Part shown: piece after piece, positions 51,652-61,107 of the stretch
Layout of the letters: every line of letters begins with the position of its first letter
Position numbering within the stretch: position 1 is the stretch's first letter
NCBI GenBank assembly: GCA_902363825.1
Contig: CABJBK010000003.1
Span: forward strand, 186,001 to 250,000
Length of the DNA stretch: 64,000 nucleotides
From: Lachnospiraceae bacterium
GTDB lineage: Bacteria; Bacillota; Clostridia; Lachnospirales; Lachnospiraceae
Direction: 5' to 3'
Made by a program: the position numbers and the translations under genes
Notes under the pieces: model-generated
Database searches by the model: none
The model's input: only the letters and a program-made list of their open reading frames with translations
What the model was told of the DNA's origin: nothing

Positions 51652-53003
51652 CACACCACCTCAAGGTCAGCCTTGACCGCGTCAATCAGTGCGGTCTGCG
51701 TCATCTCTTTCTTGGATAGCGCCTTTACGATCCTTTCGTCGATGGTGCCCTTGGTAATAATGTGCTGGATCACCACAGTGCCGGATTCTTGACCTTGCCG
51801 CCAGAGACGGGCGTTGGTCTGTTGATATAATTCCAGCGACCATGTAAGACCGAACCACACAAGGGTGGAGCCTCCGGCCTGAAGGTTCAAACCGTGACCG
51901 GCAGAGGCCGGATGGATGACTGCTACAGGAATCTTTCCCGCATTCCAGTCAGCAATATCGCGGCTGGTCTTGATCTCCCGAACATTGAAGCGGTTCTTGA
52001 TGCGACTAAGGTCATGCCGGAACCAGTAGGCCACAAGAAGCGATTTTTCATTGGCGGCCTCGATAATATCCTCCAAAGCGTCCAGCTTCCTATCGTGGAA
52101 CTCGATGACCTCACCGGTATCGGCATATATGGCACCATTTGCGAGCTGTGAGAGTTTGCCTGTAAGCGATGCAGCATTGGCAGCAGTCACCTCACCATCA
52201 GGGAGCTGCAATATGAGCTCCTGTTTCAAATCTTCATAACGGCTGCGCTCAGAGTCAGAAAGCTGCACTTCATATTCTGTTGAAACCAGCTCCGGCATCT
52301 TCAGATGGTCGGTAGATTTCATGGAAATCGTGATATCCGAGATCCTCCGATAGATGGCGTCCTCCGCATAGGGCAGTGGCTTGTAGGAGTAGATGATCTC
52401 GCCGTTTCTCTTGTCCGGCATGAAGTAATTTGTCCGGTACTGTGTGATAAAGCGTCCGAGGCGCTCGCCCATATCCAGCACTTTAAACTCTGCCCACAGA
52501 TCCATGAGACCATTTGAAGAAGGAGTGCCTGTGAGCCCGATAATGCGATGGAGCTTCGGCCTAACCTTCATCAGAGACTTAAAGCGCTTGGATTTATGAT
52601 TTTTGAAGGATGACAGCTCATCGATAATCACCATATCGAAGTCAAAGGGAAAGCCGGACTCGTCAATGAGCCACTGCAGGTTCTCGCGGTTGATGATCGT
52701 GATGTCTGCTCTCTGCATGAGGGCAGTTTTACGCTCCTTCGGTGTCCCGACTGCGACCGCATAGGTCAGACCTCTTAGGTGCTCCCATTTCTGGATTTCT
52801 GCTGGCCATGTATCGCGGGCGACTCTTAAGGGAGCTACCACTAAAACGCGATGCACTTCGAAGCTGTCAAACAACAGGTCATATACTGCCGTCAGACTGA
52901 TGATCGTCTTGCCAAGTCCCATATCTAAAAGGACTGCGGCCACAGGGTGCTTTTCAATATAGCGGATGGCATAGTCCTGATAATCATGTGGATTGAAGTT
53001 CAT
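51651..53003 (-). CDS. SNF2-family DNA helicase/ATPase
   Basis: The protein has 450 residues. Motif I LLDMGLGKTIISLTAV, motif II MVIIDELSSFKNHKS, motif III TGTPSSNGLMDLW, then C-terminal motif VI QTNARLWRQGQ. It is typical of phage SNF2 helicases and probably moves on double-stranded DNA during replication or recombination. It overlaps the VRR-NUC gene by 20 bp. Confidence 0.95.
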   Translation of the reverse strand: MNFNPHDYQDYAIRYIEKHPVAAVLLDMGLGKTIISLTAVYDLLFDSFEVHRVLVVAPLRVARDTWPAEIQKWEHLRGLTYAVAVGTPKERKTALMQRADITIINRENLQWLIDESGFPFDFDMVIIDELSSFKNHKSKRFKSLMKVRPKLHRIIGLTGTPSSNGLMDLWAEFKVLDMGERLGRFITQYRTNYFMPDKRNGEIIYSYKPLPYAEDAIYRRISDITISMKSTDHLKMPELVSTEYEVQLSDSERSRYEDLKQELILQLPDGEVTAANAASLTGKLSQLANGAIYADTGEVIEFHDRKLDALEDIIEAANEKSLLVAYWFRHDLSRIKNRFNVREIKTSRDIADWNAGKIPVAVIHPASAGHGLNLQAGGSTLVWFGLTWSLELYQQTNARLWRQGQESGTVVIQHIITKGTIDERIVKALSKKEMTQTALIDAVKADLEVV

Positions 53004-53265
53004 CGATCATCCCTCCAATCTGCGCCGGGTCGTCAATGACATAGACCCGGTATCCGAGTTCCTGAAGCAGCCTGTGACGTGAGAGCTGGAGCGGGCGTGG
53101 CTTTTTGCCGGGAGCCTTCAGCTCTGCGAAACCGATATGGCCGTCAGGTAATAAGATCAGACGGTCGGGCATTCCTGCGAAAGAGGGACACACCAGCTTA
53201 AGCGCAATCCCGCCGGACTTTTTCACCGCCGTCGTTAACTTGTTTTCTATCTGTTTCTCATTCAT
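52984..53265 (-). CDS. VRR-NUC nuclease
   Basis: The protein has 93 residues. PSFAGMPDRLILLPDGHIGFAELKAPGK holds the nuclease triad (Asp, Glu, Lys) of the VRR-NUC fold, shown here in pieces: GMPDRLIL and FAELKAPG. Small VRR-NUC proteins are usually beside phage helicases and probably resolve branched DNA. Confidence 0.92.
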   Translation of the reverse strand: MNEKQIENKLTTAVKKSGGIALKLVCPSFAGMPDRLILLPDGHIGFAELKAPGKKPRPLQLSRHRLLQELGYRVYVIDDPAQIGGMIDELQST

Positions 53266-53302
53266 AGGTAACCTCCGTCAGGTGCGAATTTCCGGCGATG
53301 TG

Positions 53303-53393
53303 CAAGGTGTATCAATGGTATTTACCAAACTTTTTCTTAGAGCTATTTTTTAAGGCCTAAGAGAGTTTTTATATAAGACCTTGATACACCTTG
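53303..53393. repeat. 13-bp inverted repeat in the replication-gene gap
   Basis: CAAGGTGTATCAA and TTGATACACCTTG are perfect complements, 65 bp apart. Between them lie an AT-rich stretch, GGTATTTACC and a second CTTAG/CTAAG pair. It is the only sizeable gap in the replication module and may hold regulator sites or a replication origin. Confidence 0.6.
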
Positions 53394-53406
53394 TCATAGT
53401 CCCGGA

Positions 53407-55680
53407 TTACTGCAGAAAATCTTCCTCTGCGCCGTTGTCCTCATGAATCTTTAAGCCCTTGAAATAGCGCTTCCGATTCAGTGTCAGCCGCTCGAATCCG
53501 GCTTTCTCCAGCGCAAAGTAAAAGTCTGCCGTGCTGCGAACATACTCATTGCAATCCAGCGAGTAGTTGCGGTATGCCTGATAGAGCGCCGAGGAGCTTT
53601 CCTTAAAGGACTCATCTACATCGCACTTCTCATCCAGAAAATGTCCGAACCAGTCGTTCTGGCTGCGATATTCATCGATGGCCTTCGTCACGCAGTCCGG
53701 TACCGGAATCTGGTAGTCCAGCGCGATGACCTTTTTAGCTCCTTCGATGATCCATGCCAGAATGCTTTCACCGGCATTTTCATACAGGTACTCACCGTAA
53801 TTTTTGATGTCGGCCTTGCCTTCGATCTTGGCATTGAACGGGATCACGATAAGCCTGCGCCAGATACCGTCATCGGAGGCGGAGACGCGAGGCAGGTGGT
53901 TCGTATACAGCACCAGCGTGTGGCAGGGCTTGAAGGAAAACGGATCTTTATATTTCTTCTCTGCAAATACATCATCCGTAGAGCAGAGCTGCTTGACGGT
54001 GGAGTCGTTGAGCCTTGCGCCTTCCTGCATTTCCGCAGCGATCAGCAGGCGCTTGCCTTTGACCTCAGCCATTTCCGGCTTGATGTTCCTGCGGCAGCCG
54101 ACGGTCAGGGTATCTGCGGATATATTTCCACTGTAGAGTCCCAGCACGCGGGAGATGGCATTCCAGAAGGTGGATTTGCCGTTGCGCCCATCGCCGTATG
54201 CGATGATGAGCGCCTCCACAAAAACTTTCCCGATTGCAGCAAGGCCGCAGATCATCTGAACATAATCGATGAGCTGCTGATCCTTCTGAAAAATGAGATT
54301 CAGGTTGTCCAGCCAGAGCTGGGTTCCCTTGACGCCGGGTGAGACCGAGGTAATTTTCGTAATGAAGTCATCTGCGGAATGTTCACGGGCACCGGCACAG
54401 CCTAAGCGAAGGTCATAGGTCGCTTCCGGTGTACAGAGCAGGAAGCAGTCCGCATCCAGATCCCTTGGCGAGATTTCCAACATCGGATGGGATTCCTTGA
54501 GGGTTGACGTGATGTTCTTGGAATCACGCCTGCGGATAGCAAAGCTCTGATAGGCTTTTGCGGCAAGGAACTCCTGATATGCCTTCATCTGTTCATCGTT
54601 CATGAGCTGTTCGGCCTTGGTCTTTGATGTATTGTCGAGGATTTCCTGAGCTCCGCAGTTTTTGAGCTTCTGCAGCGCTTCACACATGAGCCGGTTCGAC
54701 TCGTTCAGCTGCCTGCGGGTAAGCTCATGGGCGACAGCCTGAGCGCCGGGTTCCGTTTCCTGCCAGTAATGGTCGCTGTAGCGGATGAAGTGGGTGGCCG
54801 GTGAGTAGCGCAGCTCGTTCGCAAAATACTTAGAGAGCACTTCGGCCTGTCCGACGTCGGAGAAGTCCTCCGGCATATAGCTGTTCTCGTCGTTATAGAT
54901 TTCCGGAGGAACGTATCCGTCCTCGCGGCTGATTTTTGAATAAAAGCGCTGGGCACTATGCCAGATTGTGGAGAGCTCACTGTTGTCGAGAGGCGGCACG
55001 CAGGTTGCGGCCTTCTCCAGAAAGCTCTGATAGGCCTTTTCTGTGTCACCATACTTCTTGATGACGATTCCAGCGAAGCGGGACATGGTAGCGTTACGGC
55101 TTCCTTCAGGGATCACAGCATCCTTTTCATGGCCGCCGGGCAGGTCAGCATCGAACTCGACATCATTCAAAAATTCCGTGAGGTTCATGCGTCCGGGATA
55201 GAGCTCCACATCCGGTTCCTGCGTCCCGAAAAAGAAACGCGCCGCATCCAGAGCCTTGGTATCGAAATACGGGAATATGGAATTGACCAGCTTCTTCATG
55301 TCGCTGTACAGGGTGGCGTCCGTCACGCGATCAATGGGAAACAGAACATGGAACTTCGGTCTTGCGGGCTTCCCGTTTTTCTCACGCTGATTAAAACGGC
55401 TGTAGTGGATTGCGATGCTGACACCGGGAAAGGCCTCAAGCACATCTGCCGGTGTTACCCAGTCCTTTGAATCTTCTGAGTGGTCATTGTCACAATCTAC
55501 GGGCAGGCAGTCGGCTGAGAGGAAGTTGTCGTTGTTGCGGTAGTGGTTTTTGTATTCCGCGCACACATAGTCGTGGCCGACAGCAGCTTTCAGGGAGTCT
55601 ACGTCCATGACTATGGTCTTGTGCGGATAGGAGCAGTTTCCGGGATTGCCGATAAAGTCTGCACTATACAGGGTAAGCAT
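53407..55680 (-). CDS. Phage primase-helicase (D5/P4 type)
   Basis: The protein has 757 residues. The N-terminal 250 residues form a primase-like domain (LPVDCDNDHSEDSKDWV). The D5-type helicase carries Walker A AYGDGRNGKSTFWNAI and the sensor LVLYTNHLPRVSASDDGIWR. It primes and unwinds phage DNA. The ATG overlaps the preceding stop (TGATG). Confidence 0.93.
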   Translation of the reverse strand: MLTLYSADFIGNPGNCSYPHKTIVMDVDSLKAAVGHDYVCAEYKNHYRNNDNFLSADCLPVDCDNDHSEDSKDWVTPADVLEAFPGVSIAIHYSRFNQREKNGKPARPKFHVLFPIDRVTDATLYSDMKKLVNSIFPYFDTKALDAARFFFGTQEPDVELYPGRMNLTEFLNDVEFDADLPGGHEKDAVIPEGSRNATMSRFAGIVIKKYGDTEKAYQSFLEKAATCVPPLDNSELSTIWHSAQRFYSKISREDGYVPPEIYNDENSYMPEDFSDVGQAEVLSKYFANELRYSPATHFIRYSDHYWQETEPGAQAVAHELTRRQLNESNRLMCEALQKLKNCGAQEILDNTSKTKAEQLMNDEQMKAYQEFLAAKAYQSFAIRRRDSKNITSTLKESHPMLEISPRDLDADCFLLCTPEATYDLRLGCAGAREHSADDFITKITSVSPGVKGTQLWLDNLNLIFQKDQQLIDYVQMICGLAAIGKVFVEALIIAYGDGRNGKSTFWNAISRVLGLYSGNISADTLTVGCRRNIKPEMAEVKGKRLLIAAEMQEGARLNDSTVKQLCSTDDVFAEKKYKDPFSFKPCHTLVLYTNHLPRVSASDDGIWRRLIVIPFNAKIEGKADIKNYGEYLYENAGESILAWIIEGAKKVIALDYQIPVPDCVTKAIDEYRSQNDWFGHFLDEKCDVDESFKESSSALYQAYRNYSLDCNEYVRSTADFYFALEKAGFERLTLNRKRYFKGLKIHEDNGAEEDFLQ

Positions 55681-56009
55681 CAGTCATACACCTCCTCCGA
55701 TTCTTCCTCCAGCACCTTTGTGATAAATTTCAGTGCGCGGATCATGGTTTCCAGCTCACAATCGCCACCGAGGGTTACTTCAAAACCGTTGCAGCCGAAT
55801 CTGTCTATAAAAGGCGTGACATGGATATCTGTGCTGGCTTCATCGGAAATGCGGAAATAGGTGCGTCCGCCGTGGCCGGTGTCGCCACCTTTGTAGCCGG
55901 TTGTTCCGGCTTCGACCTGCAGGATATTGGCACTTACAACATCGCGGGTGTAGGTAGTGATCTCAGTGCCATCGAAAAGCTCTCTGCGATTTTCTTTAAT
56001 TTCATACAT
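55680..56009 (-). CDS. Small phage protein of unknown function
   Basis: The protein has 109 residues from the ATG after AGGAGG. The sequence (TTYTRDVVSANILQVEAGTT, then HVTPFIDRFGCNGFEVTLGG) looks like a beta-rich domain. It is translationally coupled to the primase gene. Function unknown. Confidence 0.75.
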   Translation of the reverse strand: MYEIKENRRELFDGTEITTYTRDVVSANILQVEAGTTGYKGGDTGHGGRTYFRISDEASTDIHVTPFIDRFGCNGFEVTLGGDCELETMIRALKFITKVLEEESEEVYD

Positions 56010-56013
56010 AGCG

Positions 56014-56436
56014 TTAGACCTCCTGACATTCTTCTGTGAAATAGCGCAAGCGATAGTCCTTCCACTTGGCGCGTTTGATTTCTGCTTCCATCCCGGATGA
56101 GATGCGGCTTCCGAATACCCAGACCTCCGCACACTTGCTCATGAGGGCATTTCCGAAGAACAGACCCAGCTCACGTTCTTCTGGATTGTCATCATCAAGG
56201 AACTGCGGAAACAGAAGGTGTGGTGCGATGGGGATATATCCCTTGTCTACGGCAAAGCGGCTGTAACGTCTGGCGTTATTTACATTGCCTTCCACATCTC
56301 CGGAAAACGGAGAGCAGATGTAGACGATAGGCCGGAAAGCACGAAGGGACTGCTTTTCATTTGCAGCAATCCGGGAGAGTGCTTCACCTGCGGTTGGGTC
56401 AGGATAGCCTTCGCTGTTGCGATAATCGTTGCTCAC
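56014..56436 (-). CDS. DUF4406-like (deoxyribosyltransferase-related) protein
   Basis: The protein has 140 residues. PIVYICSPFSGDVEGNVNNA, then IPIAPHLLFPQFLDD and VWVFGSRISSGMEAEIKRAK follow the fold of nucleoside 2-deoxyribosyltransferase relatives (DUF4406). It may act on nucleotides for phage DNA synthesis; the substrate cannot be told. Confidence 0.82.
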   Translation of the reverse strand: MSNDYRNSEGYPDPTAGEALSRIAANEKQSLRAFRPIVYICSPFSGDVEGNVNNARRYSRFAVDKGYIPIAPHLLFPQFLDDDNPEERELGLFFGNALMSKCAEVWVFGSRISSGMEAEIKRAKWKDYRLRYFTEECQEV

Positions 56437-56471
56437 TCAAAAGTCCTCCTTTCCGGGCAGACTTAAAGGCG

Positions 56472-56517
56472 TCCACCTCCAATTTCCACTGGAGATGAAC
56501 GCCTGATTTGAGCGGAC
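56472..56517 (-). repeat. Repeated intergenic element, copy B
   Basis: Copy of the element at 28118: AATTTCCACTGGAGATGAAC and, after GCC, ATTTGAGCGGACGA. It lies 36 bp upstream of the gene at 56436 (minus strand) and just after the polymerase stop. Confidence 0.7.
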
Positions 56518-56522
56518 GATTT

Positions 56523-58511
56523 TTAATCTTTTTTATAGAAGGGCGTGGTGTAACCGTCTGCGCGGAGCTTCAGGCCTTTTGCCCACGGCGGAGTCCTGCC
56601 CATCTGTTCACAGAGAACGTCAAGAGACATGCGAGGGTCTGCTTCGATGACCAGTTCGTCGTGGATATGCATGACGATGGAGCAGCAGCGAAGCGTCTTC
56701 ATGGCATAGCAGAGAATATCGCGGGAGGTTGCCTGCACGATATTTTCCACGAATTTCGGCCCGTATGAATCGAGCCGTTCCCATTTTTTCGTGCTGCCGA
56801 TGCCCTCATAGGTAATACACTCACCTCCGAATTTATTCGTACCGACCTTTGGCTTCACATAGGCGAGGTTCCGTCCGGAGGGCAGCGTAATAAAGAGCAT
56901 CCCAGAGCGGCAGGAGAAAGTAAGCCCGTAGCTGCTGGTTGTGTGTTTATACTTCACAGCCTCCATGACAGCGCGGTCGACATCCCACCAGAATTTTACG
57001 ATGTTAGGATTTGTCTGCCGCCATGCATCCACCAGCGGAGGAAGCTCATCTTCGGAGAGTCCCATCTCTATAGCGCCCATTGCCTTTAAGGCACCGACCG
57101 AGCCGCCATAGCCGAGCGCGAGTTCCGCAATTTTGCCCTTTTGGCGCAGATGGCCGTTAATGCCATGTTTCTCAACCGGAACATGGAACATCTGATTGGC
57201 ACTGGCGCAGTAGATGTCACCTCCGGTTTCAAAGACCTTTTGACGCCACGTCTCACCGGCATACCACGCGATGACTCTTGCTTCGATGGCGCTGAAGTCG
57301 GAAACATAAAATTGCGTACCGTCCTTCGGAATGAATGCTGTTCGGATCAGCTGAGAGAGGGTGTCCGGGACGTCTTCATATAAGAGCTTCACAGCATCGA
57401 AGTCGCCGGATTTGACAAGGGCACGAGCATCGGCCAGATCCGGGAGATGATTTTGCGGGAGGTTTTGTAATTGTATAAGCCTGCCTGCCCAGCGTCCGGT
57501 ACGATTAGCGCCGTAAAATGCAAACATGCCGCGAGCCCTGCCGTCATCACAGACCGCACGCTCCATCGTCTGATATTTCTTGACGGAGGATTTGGCAAGC
57601 TGCTGTCGGAGTTCCAGAACGGTCTGAAGTTCGGTCGGAGCGGTTTTGATAAGCTCTGCCACGACTTTCTTTCCAAGGCTGTCAGTTTCGAGCCCGTTGT
57701 CGGAGAGCCACTGCTTCATTTGCTGGACGGAGTTTGGATTATCAAGTGCTGTCATATCTTTCATGGCAGCAGTCAGTTCTGACCGGGAGCGGGTGTCCAT
57801 TTCGATGGCTTCCTTTACCAGATCCATATCGAGCCGGACACCACGGTCGTTGATTTCCTGATCGATGTGGTATTCATCCCAGACCGCCTCCGGCACAGGG
57901 AATTTTTCAAGACGATCCTTAATGCCGATCTCGGTTTCCACATCGCGGATGTTATATTTTTTGAAGGCTTCCCACTTGTCCGGCGCATGGAAAGGGTGAT
58001 TCCTCGTGCGACCGCCGTTTGCTTTCGTCGGAGCGCAGGGCACGGAGAAGTATTTGATCAGGTCTTTTCCCTCCGTGAGTTTCTGTTTTTCAAGACCGAG
58101 GACGGCACCGACGCCTTCCAGAGAAAGCGGCAGTCCCATTGTTGCCGCCCAGACCATAGAGCAGCGCCAGCTTTCCGGATTCAAGAAGCGTGCGCATTCG
58201 GTCGAGAGAGGGTGGTTATCATGGAAGGGATCAAGGCTTACTCCAAGATCACGGAGATATCGTGACAAGCACACCCGTTCAAAATTTGCATTGAAAGCCC
58301 ATTTGATGACAGTATCATCAGTCAGAGCATCTATAATTTCCTGTGGCAGACGTTCTCCCTGTGCAAGGTCAATGACCGTCACCTCGGAGCCGTCGGCGCT
58401 GTAGCCGAACAGCAGTATCTCAAAATCCGGTGACTCGGCATATTTATATACGCCACATTTGGATAGGTTCACGTCGCTGTAGGTTTCGATATCAATACTG
58501 AGTGTTTGCAT
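56523..58511 (-). CDS. Phage DNA polymerase, family A
   Basis: The protein has 662 residues. The N-terminal exonuclease domain begins MQTLSIDIETYSDVNLSKCG (DIET, Exo I). Polymerase motifs are A (YVSDFSAIEARVIAWYAGE), B (RQKGKIAELALGYGGSVGAL) and C (VMHIHDELVIE). It copies the phage genome. Confidence 0.96.
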   Translation of the reverse strand: MQTLSIDIETYSDVNLSKCGVYKYAESPDFEILLFGYSADGSEVTVIDLAQGERLPQEIIDALTDDTVIKWAFNANFERVCLSRYLRDLGVSLDPFHDNHPLSTECARFLNPESWRCSMVWAATMGLPLSLEGVGAVLGLEKQKLTEGKDLIKYFSVPCAPTKANGGRTRNHPFHAPDKWEAFKKYNIRDVETEIGIKDRLEKFPVPEAVWDEYHIDQEINDRGVRLDMDLVKEAIEMDTRSRSELTAAMKDMTALDNPNSVQQMKQWLSDNGLETDSLGKKVVAELIKTAPTELQTVLELRQQLAKSSVKKYQTMERAVCDDGRARGMFAFYGANRTGRWAGRLIQLQNLPQNHLPDLADARALVKSGDFDAVKLLYEDVPDTLSQLIRTAFIPKDGTQFYVSDFSAIEARVIAWYAGETWRQKVFETGGDIYCASANQMFHVPVEKHGINGHLRQKGKIAELALGYGGSVGALKAMGAIEMGLSEDELPPLVDAWRQTNPNIVKFWWDVDRAVMEAVKYKHTTSSYGLTFSCRSGMLFITLPSGRNLAYVKPKVGTNKFGGECITYEGIGSTKKWERLDSYGPKFVENIVQATSRDILCYAMKTLRCCSIVMHIHDELVIEADPRMSLDVLCEQMGRTPPWAKGLKLRADGYTTPFYKKD

Positions 58512-58535
58512 AGATTTTCACCTCAATTCAAACAA

Positions 58536-58561
58536 GCGGCTTAAGATCACTCCTAAGCCGC
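58536..58561 (-). other. Hairpin between the polymerase and the upstream gene
   Basis: GCGGCTTA and TAAGCCGC form a perfect 8-bp stem with a 10-nt loop. The T content after it is low, so it may be an operator or weak terminator. Confidence 0.5.
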
Positions 58562-58575
58562 CTGCCGTTACTGGA

Positions 58576-58767
58576 TTATTTCAGGGATTCCATACGCTTG
58601 ATATGGTATTCGTCGTCCTGCGCGGCCTTTTTCTCCTCGCGCTTCTCACGCTTGAAGTCGTTGATCACCGTCTGGATGGCGACCACTGCCCAAGACAGGA
58701 CTACGATGCAGAAGCACCCGATCAGAATGTTGCAGAGAAGGGATGAAATCATAACTGTGCTTTCCAT
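58576..58767 (-). CDS. Small membrane protein
   Basis: The protein has 63 residues with AAGGAG before the ATG. Residues 5-35 are one long hydrophobic segment (ISSLLCNILIGCFCIVVLSW); the remainder is strongly charged (DFKREKREEKKAAQDDE). A single-pass membrane protein of unknown role. Confidence 0.75.
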   Translation of the reverse strand: MESTVMISSLLCNILIGCFCIVVLSWAVVAIQTVINDFKREKREEKKAAQDDEYHIKRMESLK

Positions 58768-58785
58768 TGTTTTGCACTCCTTTCC

Positions 58786-59358
58786 TTAGTTGAGAAAATC
58801 TTCATCGTCATCAGTAGCAAAGTCGGACTCAGCGCTTGCCTTGCCGCCGAGAGGCTCACCGTCGCGGATCTTCTGCAAATTGTTAAGTCCGCAGGCGATT
58901 CCTTTGTTGCCGGAAGAGTTGAAAGCATAAAACGTGATGCTGGCTCTGCCGTACACGCCGCTGTACACTTCAGAGCGGGTGAGAATCGGATTCAGGTCTG
59001 CGTCCACAATGCCGGGTGCAGAGGTTGCATTGGCGTTGACGAAGTAAGCATTCTTGTAGGCCTCGTCGTCCGGACGCTCTGCATCGCCGTCACGCAGAGG
59101 AGTCTTCAAAACAGAGAGCGCTGGAACGGACTTGCTGTTGCCCTTGAGCTTGGCCTCGCCCTCCTTGTAGGCAGCCTCGATAGCAGCCTGAATCTTGGCG
59201 ATGGTCTTGGTGTCGGACTTCGGGATGATGAGGCTCACGCTGTACTTGGGAGTGCCGCCATTGATAGACTTCGGCTCCCAGACGTTCGCATAGCTCCAGC
59301 GAGTGTCAACACCGGTGATAACCTTCATGGGATTGCTGATTTTTACATTTTTACTCAT
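58786..59358 (-). CDS. DUF2815 single-strand DNA-binding protein (gp2.5-like)
   Basis: The protein has 190 residues from the ATG after GGAGG. KVITGVDTRWSYANVWEPKS and the acidic C-terminal tail (DFATDDDEDFLN) fit the DUF2815 family, which has an OB fold like T7 gp2.5. It binds single-stranded DNA in replication and recombination. Confidence 0.9.
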   Translation of the reverse strand: MSKNVKISNPMKVITGVDTRWSYANVWEPKSINGGTPKYSVSLIIPKSDTKTIAKIQAAIEAAYKEGEAKLKGNSKSVPALSVLKTPLRDGDAERPDDEAYKNAYFVNANATSAPGIVDADLNPILTRSEVYSGVYGRASITFYAFNSSGNKGIACGLNNLQKIRDGEPLGGKASAESDFATDDDEDFLN

Positions 59359-60490
59359 TGTCGTTTTCCTCCATAAAATCATTTTTTGCTGTATTCATGG
59401 CCGGGCGCTTGTCGCTATCCGGCACAAGTGTGGGTTTGCCCTGCGGCTTTTCGATGTAAGCCGTCAGGAGTTCATCAAAGCGGGACTTGCCGAGGAGCTT
59501 CTGCATGGCGGTGATGCCGAGCAGCTTTTTCTCATACGGGTCAAAGCCTGCTTTCTCGACCGCGTCAATGACGGCAGACTCATTGCTGTATCTGCGGTTG
59601 CTGCGTCCTTCGACGATCTTGAAACCTGTCCATTCCTTACCGGAGAGAGCCTGCTGCAGAGCGTATTCCTTAATATCGGAAGCCCAGCTAACCAGTTCAT
59701 CTAACTTGCCGAGAATGACTTCGATCTCGGTATCCGTAAGCAGTGGCGGGAGCTTGAAATCATGCTGCGCGAGCTTCAGATTTGCCTCAGCTCTGGCGCG
59801 GCACTCGTTCTTAGCCTTACAGAAGCCGCACCATTCACCGCACAGGAAGTTCCCGTCACCGGCAAAAGCCAGATCTGCGGTAGGCTTTAAGACTTCATCT
59901 GCCCAGCGATACAGGTCGTCCTTGCTGATCTCATAGGTGCTGACGTTCTGGCGTCTCGGTTGGTAAATGGTCATGGAAACCTGATCGATGTCGTAAATGT
60001 CATCGAAAAGCTCCAAAGCGCCGAGGGCATAACACTGCATCTGCGGATTCTCCTCTGCGGAGACTAAGACGCCTAAGCCGTGCTTGTAGTCGATCACCCG
60101 GAGCGTACCGTCTGCAATGATGACGCAGTCGGCGGTTCCGAAGCCCTGTTCTACCCAGCGGGAGAAGTCTACTCGCTGTTCGATAAGGACTACCGGGTCA
60201 GCACAGGTCTCCTTGGCGGCTTCGATCTGCTCCAGCACATATTCGGCATAGCCGCTGGTAGCATCCTCCATTTCCTCGGAATACCACTTGAGGCTGTCGG
60301 TCGGATCATCTGAAGGAAGTCCCAGCGCGGTTTTCAATTTGTGCTCGCCAAGCGCATGAGCGTCGGTGCCTTCTGCAGCGTAGTCTGATCCTTTGTCCTC
60401 ATAGGTTTCGCAGAGCCTTGCCGACGGCGGGCAGTGCAGCCACCTGTCGGAGCTGGACGCGGACAGGATTGCGTGTGCTTTAGCTGCCAT
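59351..60490 (-). CDS. DUF2800 nuclease (Cas4/RecB-like fold)
   Basis: The protein has 379 residues. HAILSASSSDRWLHCPPSAR is the DUF2800 signature, followed by the PD-(D/E)XK elements (FGTADCVIIADGTLRVIDYK) and a Cys cluster (CGEWCGFCKAKNECRARAE), which is typical of an iron-sulfur or zinc site. It probably trims DNA ends in phage recombination. It overlaps its neighbours by 8-11 bp. Confidence 0.93.
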   Translation of the reverse strand: MAAKAHAILSASSSDRWLHCPPSARLCETYEDKGSDYAAEGTDAHALGEHKLKTALGLPSDDPTDSLKWYSEEMEDATSGYAEYVLEQIEAAKETCADPVVLIEQRVDFSRWVEQGFGTADCVIIADGTLRVIDYKHGLGVLVSAEENPQMQCYALGALELFDDIYDIDQVSMTIYQPRRQNVSTYEISKDDLYRWADEVLKPTADLAFAGDGNFLCGEWCGFCKAKNECRARAEANLKLAQHDFKLPPLLTDTEIEVILGKLDELVSWASDIKEYALQQALSGKEWTGFKIVEGRSNRRYSNESAVIDAVEKAGFDPYEKKLLGITAMQKLLGKSRFDELLTAYIEKPQGKPTLVPDSDKRPAMNTAKNDFMEENDNE

Positions 60491-60809
60491 TGCCGATCAC
60501 CTCCGCGTCCTTCATCAGGGCTTCGTAGTTTGTCGGATCGATCTCCGAGAGCTTTGCGGCACCGTACTTTTTAAGCAGGGCGCGTACTTCTGCGGTATGA
60601 CCGGCGCGGGACTTCTCGGCAAGGACAGCTCTTACGTCCTCCAGCTTGAGTTCAGGCTTCGGTTCCTTCTTTGTGGGAGCTTCCGTGGCCTGCACTTCGT
60701 TGTCATCGCCGGAAAACTGCTGGTAGAGCCAGTCGGCTGCGGCATTAATAGAAGCAGCAGCGGTGCGGAGCTCTTCGATGGTCTGTGCCATTTCTGCCAT
60801 CTTTGACAT
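60480..60809 (-). CDS. Small phage protein of unknown function
   Basis: The protein has 109 residues; AAGGAGG lies before the ATG. The N-terminal helix (AQTIEELRTAAASINAAADW) is followed by an acidic linker and a KLEDVRAVLAEKSRAGHTAE, VRALLKKYGAAKLSEID module, typical of phage genes placed just before DUF2800. It may be a recombination accessory. Confidence 0.78.
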   Translation of the reverse strand: MSKMAEMAQTIEELRTAAASINAAADWLYQQFSGDDNEVQATEAPTKKEPKPELKLEDVRAVLAEKSRAGHTAEVRALLKKYGAAKLSEIDPTNYEALMKDAEVIGNGS

Positions 60810-60951
60810 TTTCTTTTCCTCCTTCCTCGGATTGGCTTGCGGCAAGGAGTGAGAGGTTCCTTGCCAGTCTGGCGGATACGTGACTGATGGAATTCAGGAG
60901 CTTGATTTCCTCGTTCACGTTGCCGCCTGTGTCTGCGTAACTGCGAATCAT
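60745..60951 (-). CDS. Possible small phage protein
   Basis: The frame of 68 residues has GAGGTG before the ATG. The middle (NEEIKLLNSISHVSARLARN) looks like a real helix; the C-terminus overlaps the next gene by 65 bp and looks less natural. I keep it with reduced confidence. Confidence 0.5.
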   Translation of the reverse strand: MIRSYADTGGNVNEEIKLLNSISHVSARLARNLSLLAASQSEEGGKENVKDGRNGTDHRRAPHRCCFY

Positions 60952-60989
60952 CTGTTGTTCACCTCGCTTTCTGAAGGCTGTGTTCTCTT

Positions 60990-61035
60990 GCCTTCACCTT
61001 CCACTGGAGATGAACTGCCGATTTGAGCGGAGGAT
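60990..61035 (-). repeat. Repeated intergenic element, copy C
   Basis: Copy of the element at 28118: CTTCCACTGGAGATGAACTG, then CCGATTTGAGCGGAGGA. It lies about 40 bp upstream of the gene at 60951 (minus strand). Confidence 0.7.
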
Positions 61036-61107
61036 TTTATAAAAAATTCCGACCACCATCCGAAAGAGGGACAGTGGCCGGAAAGGGGGTGATTCGTGGT
61101 CTTGGTA

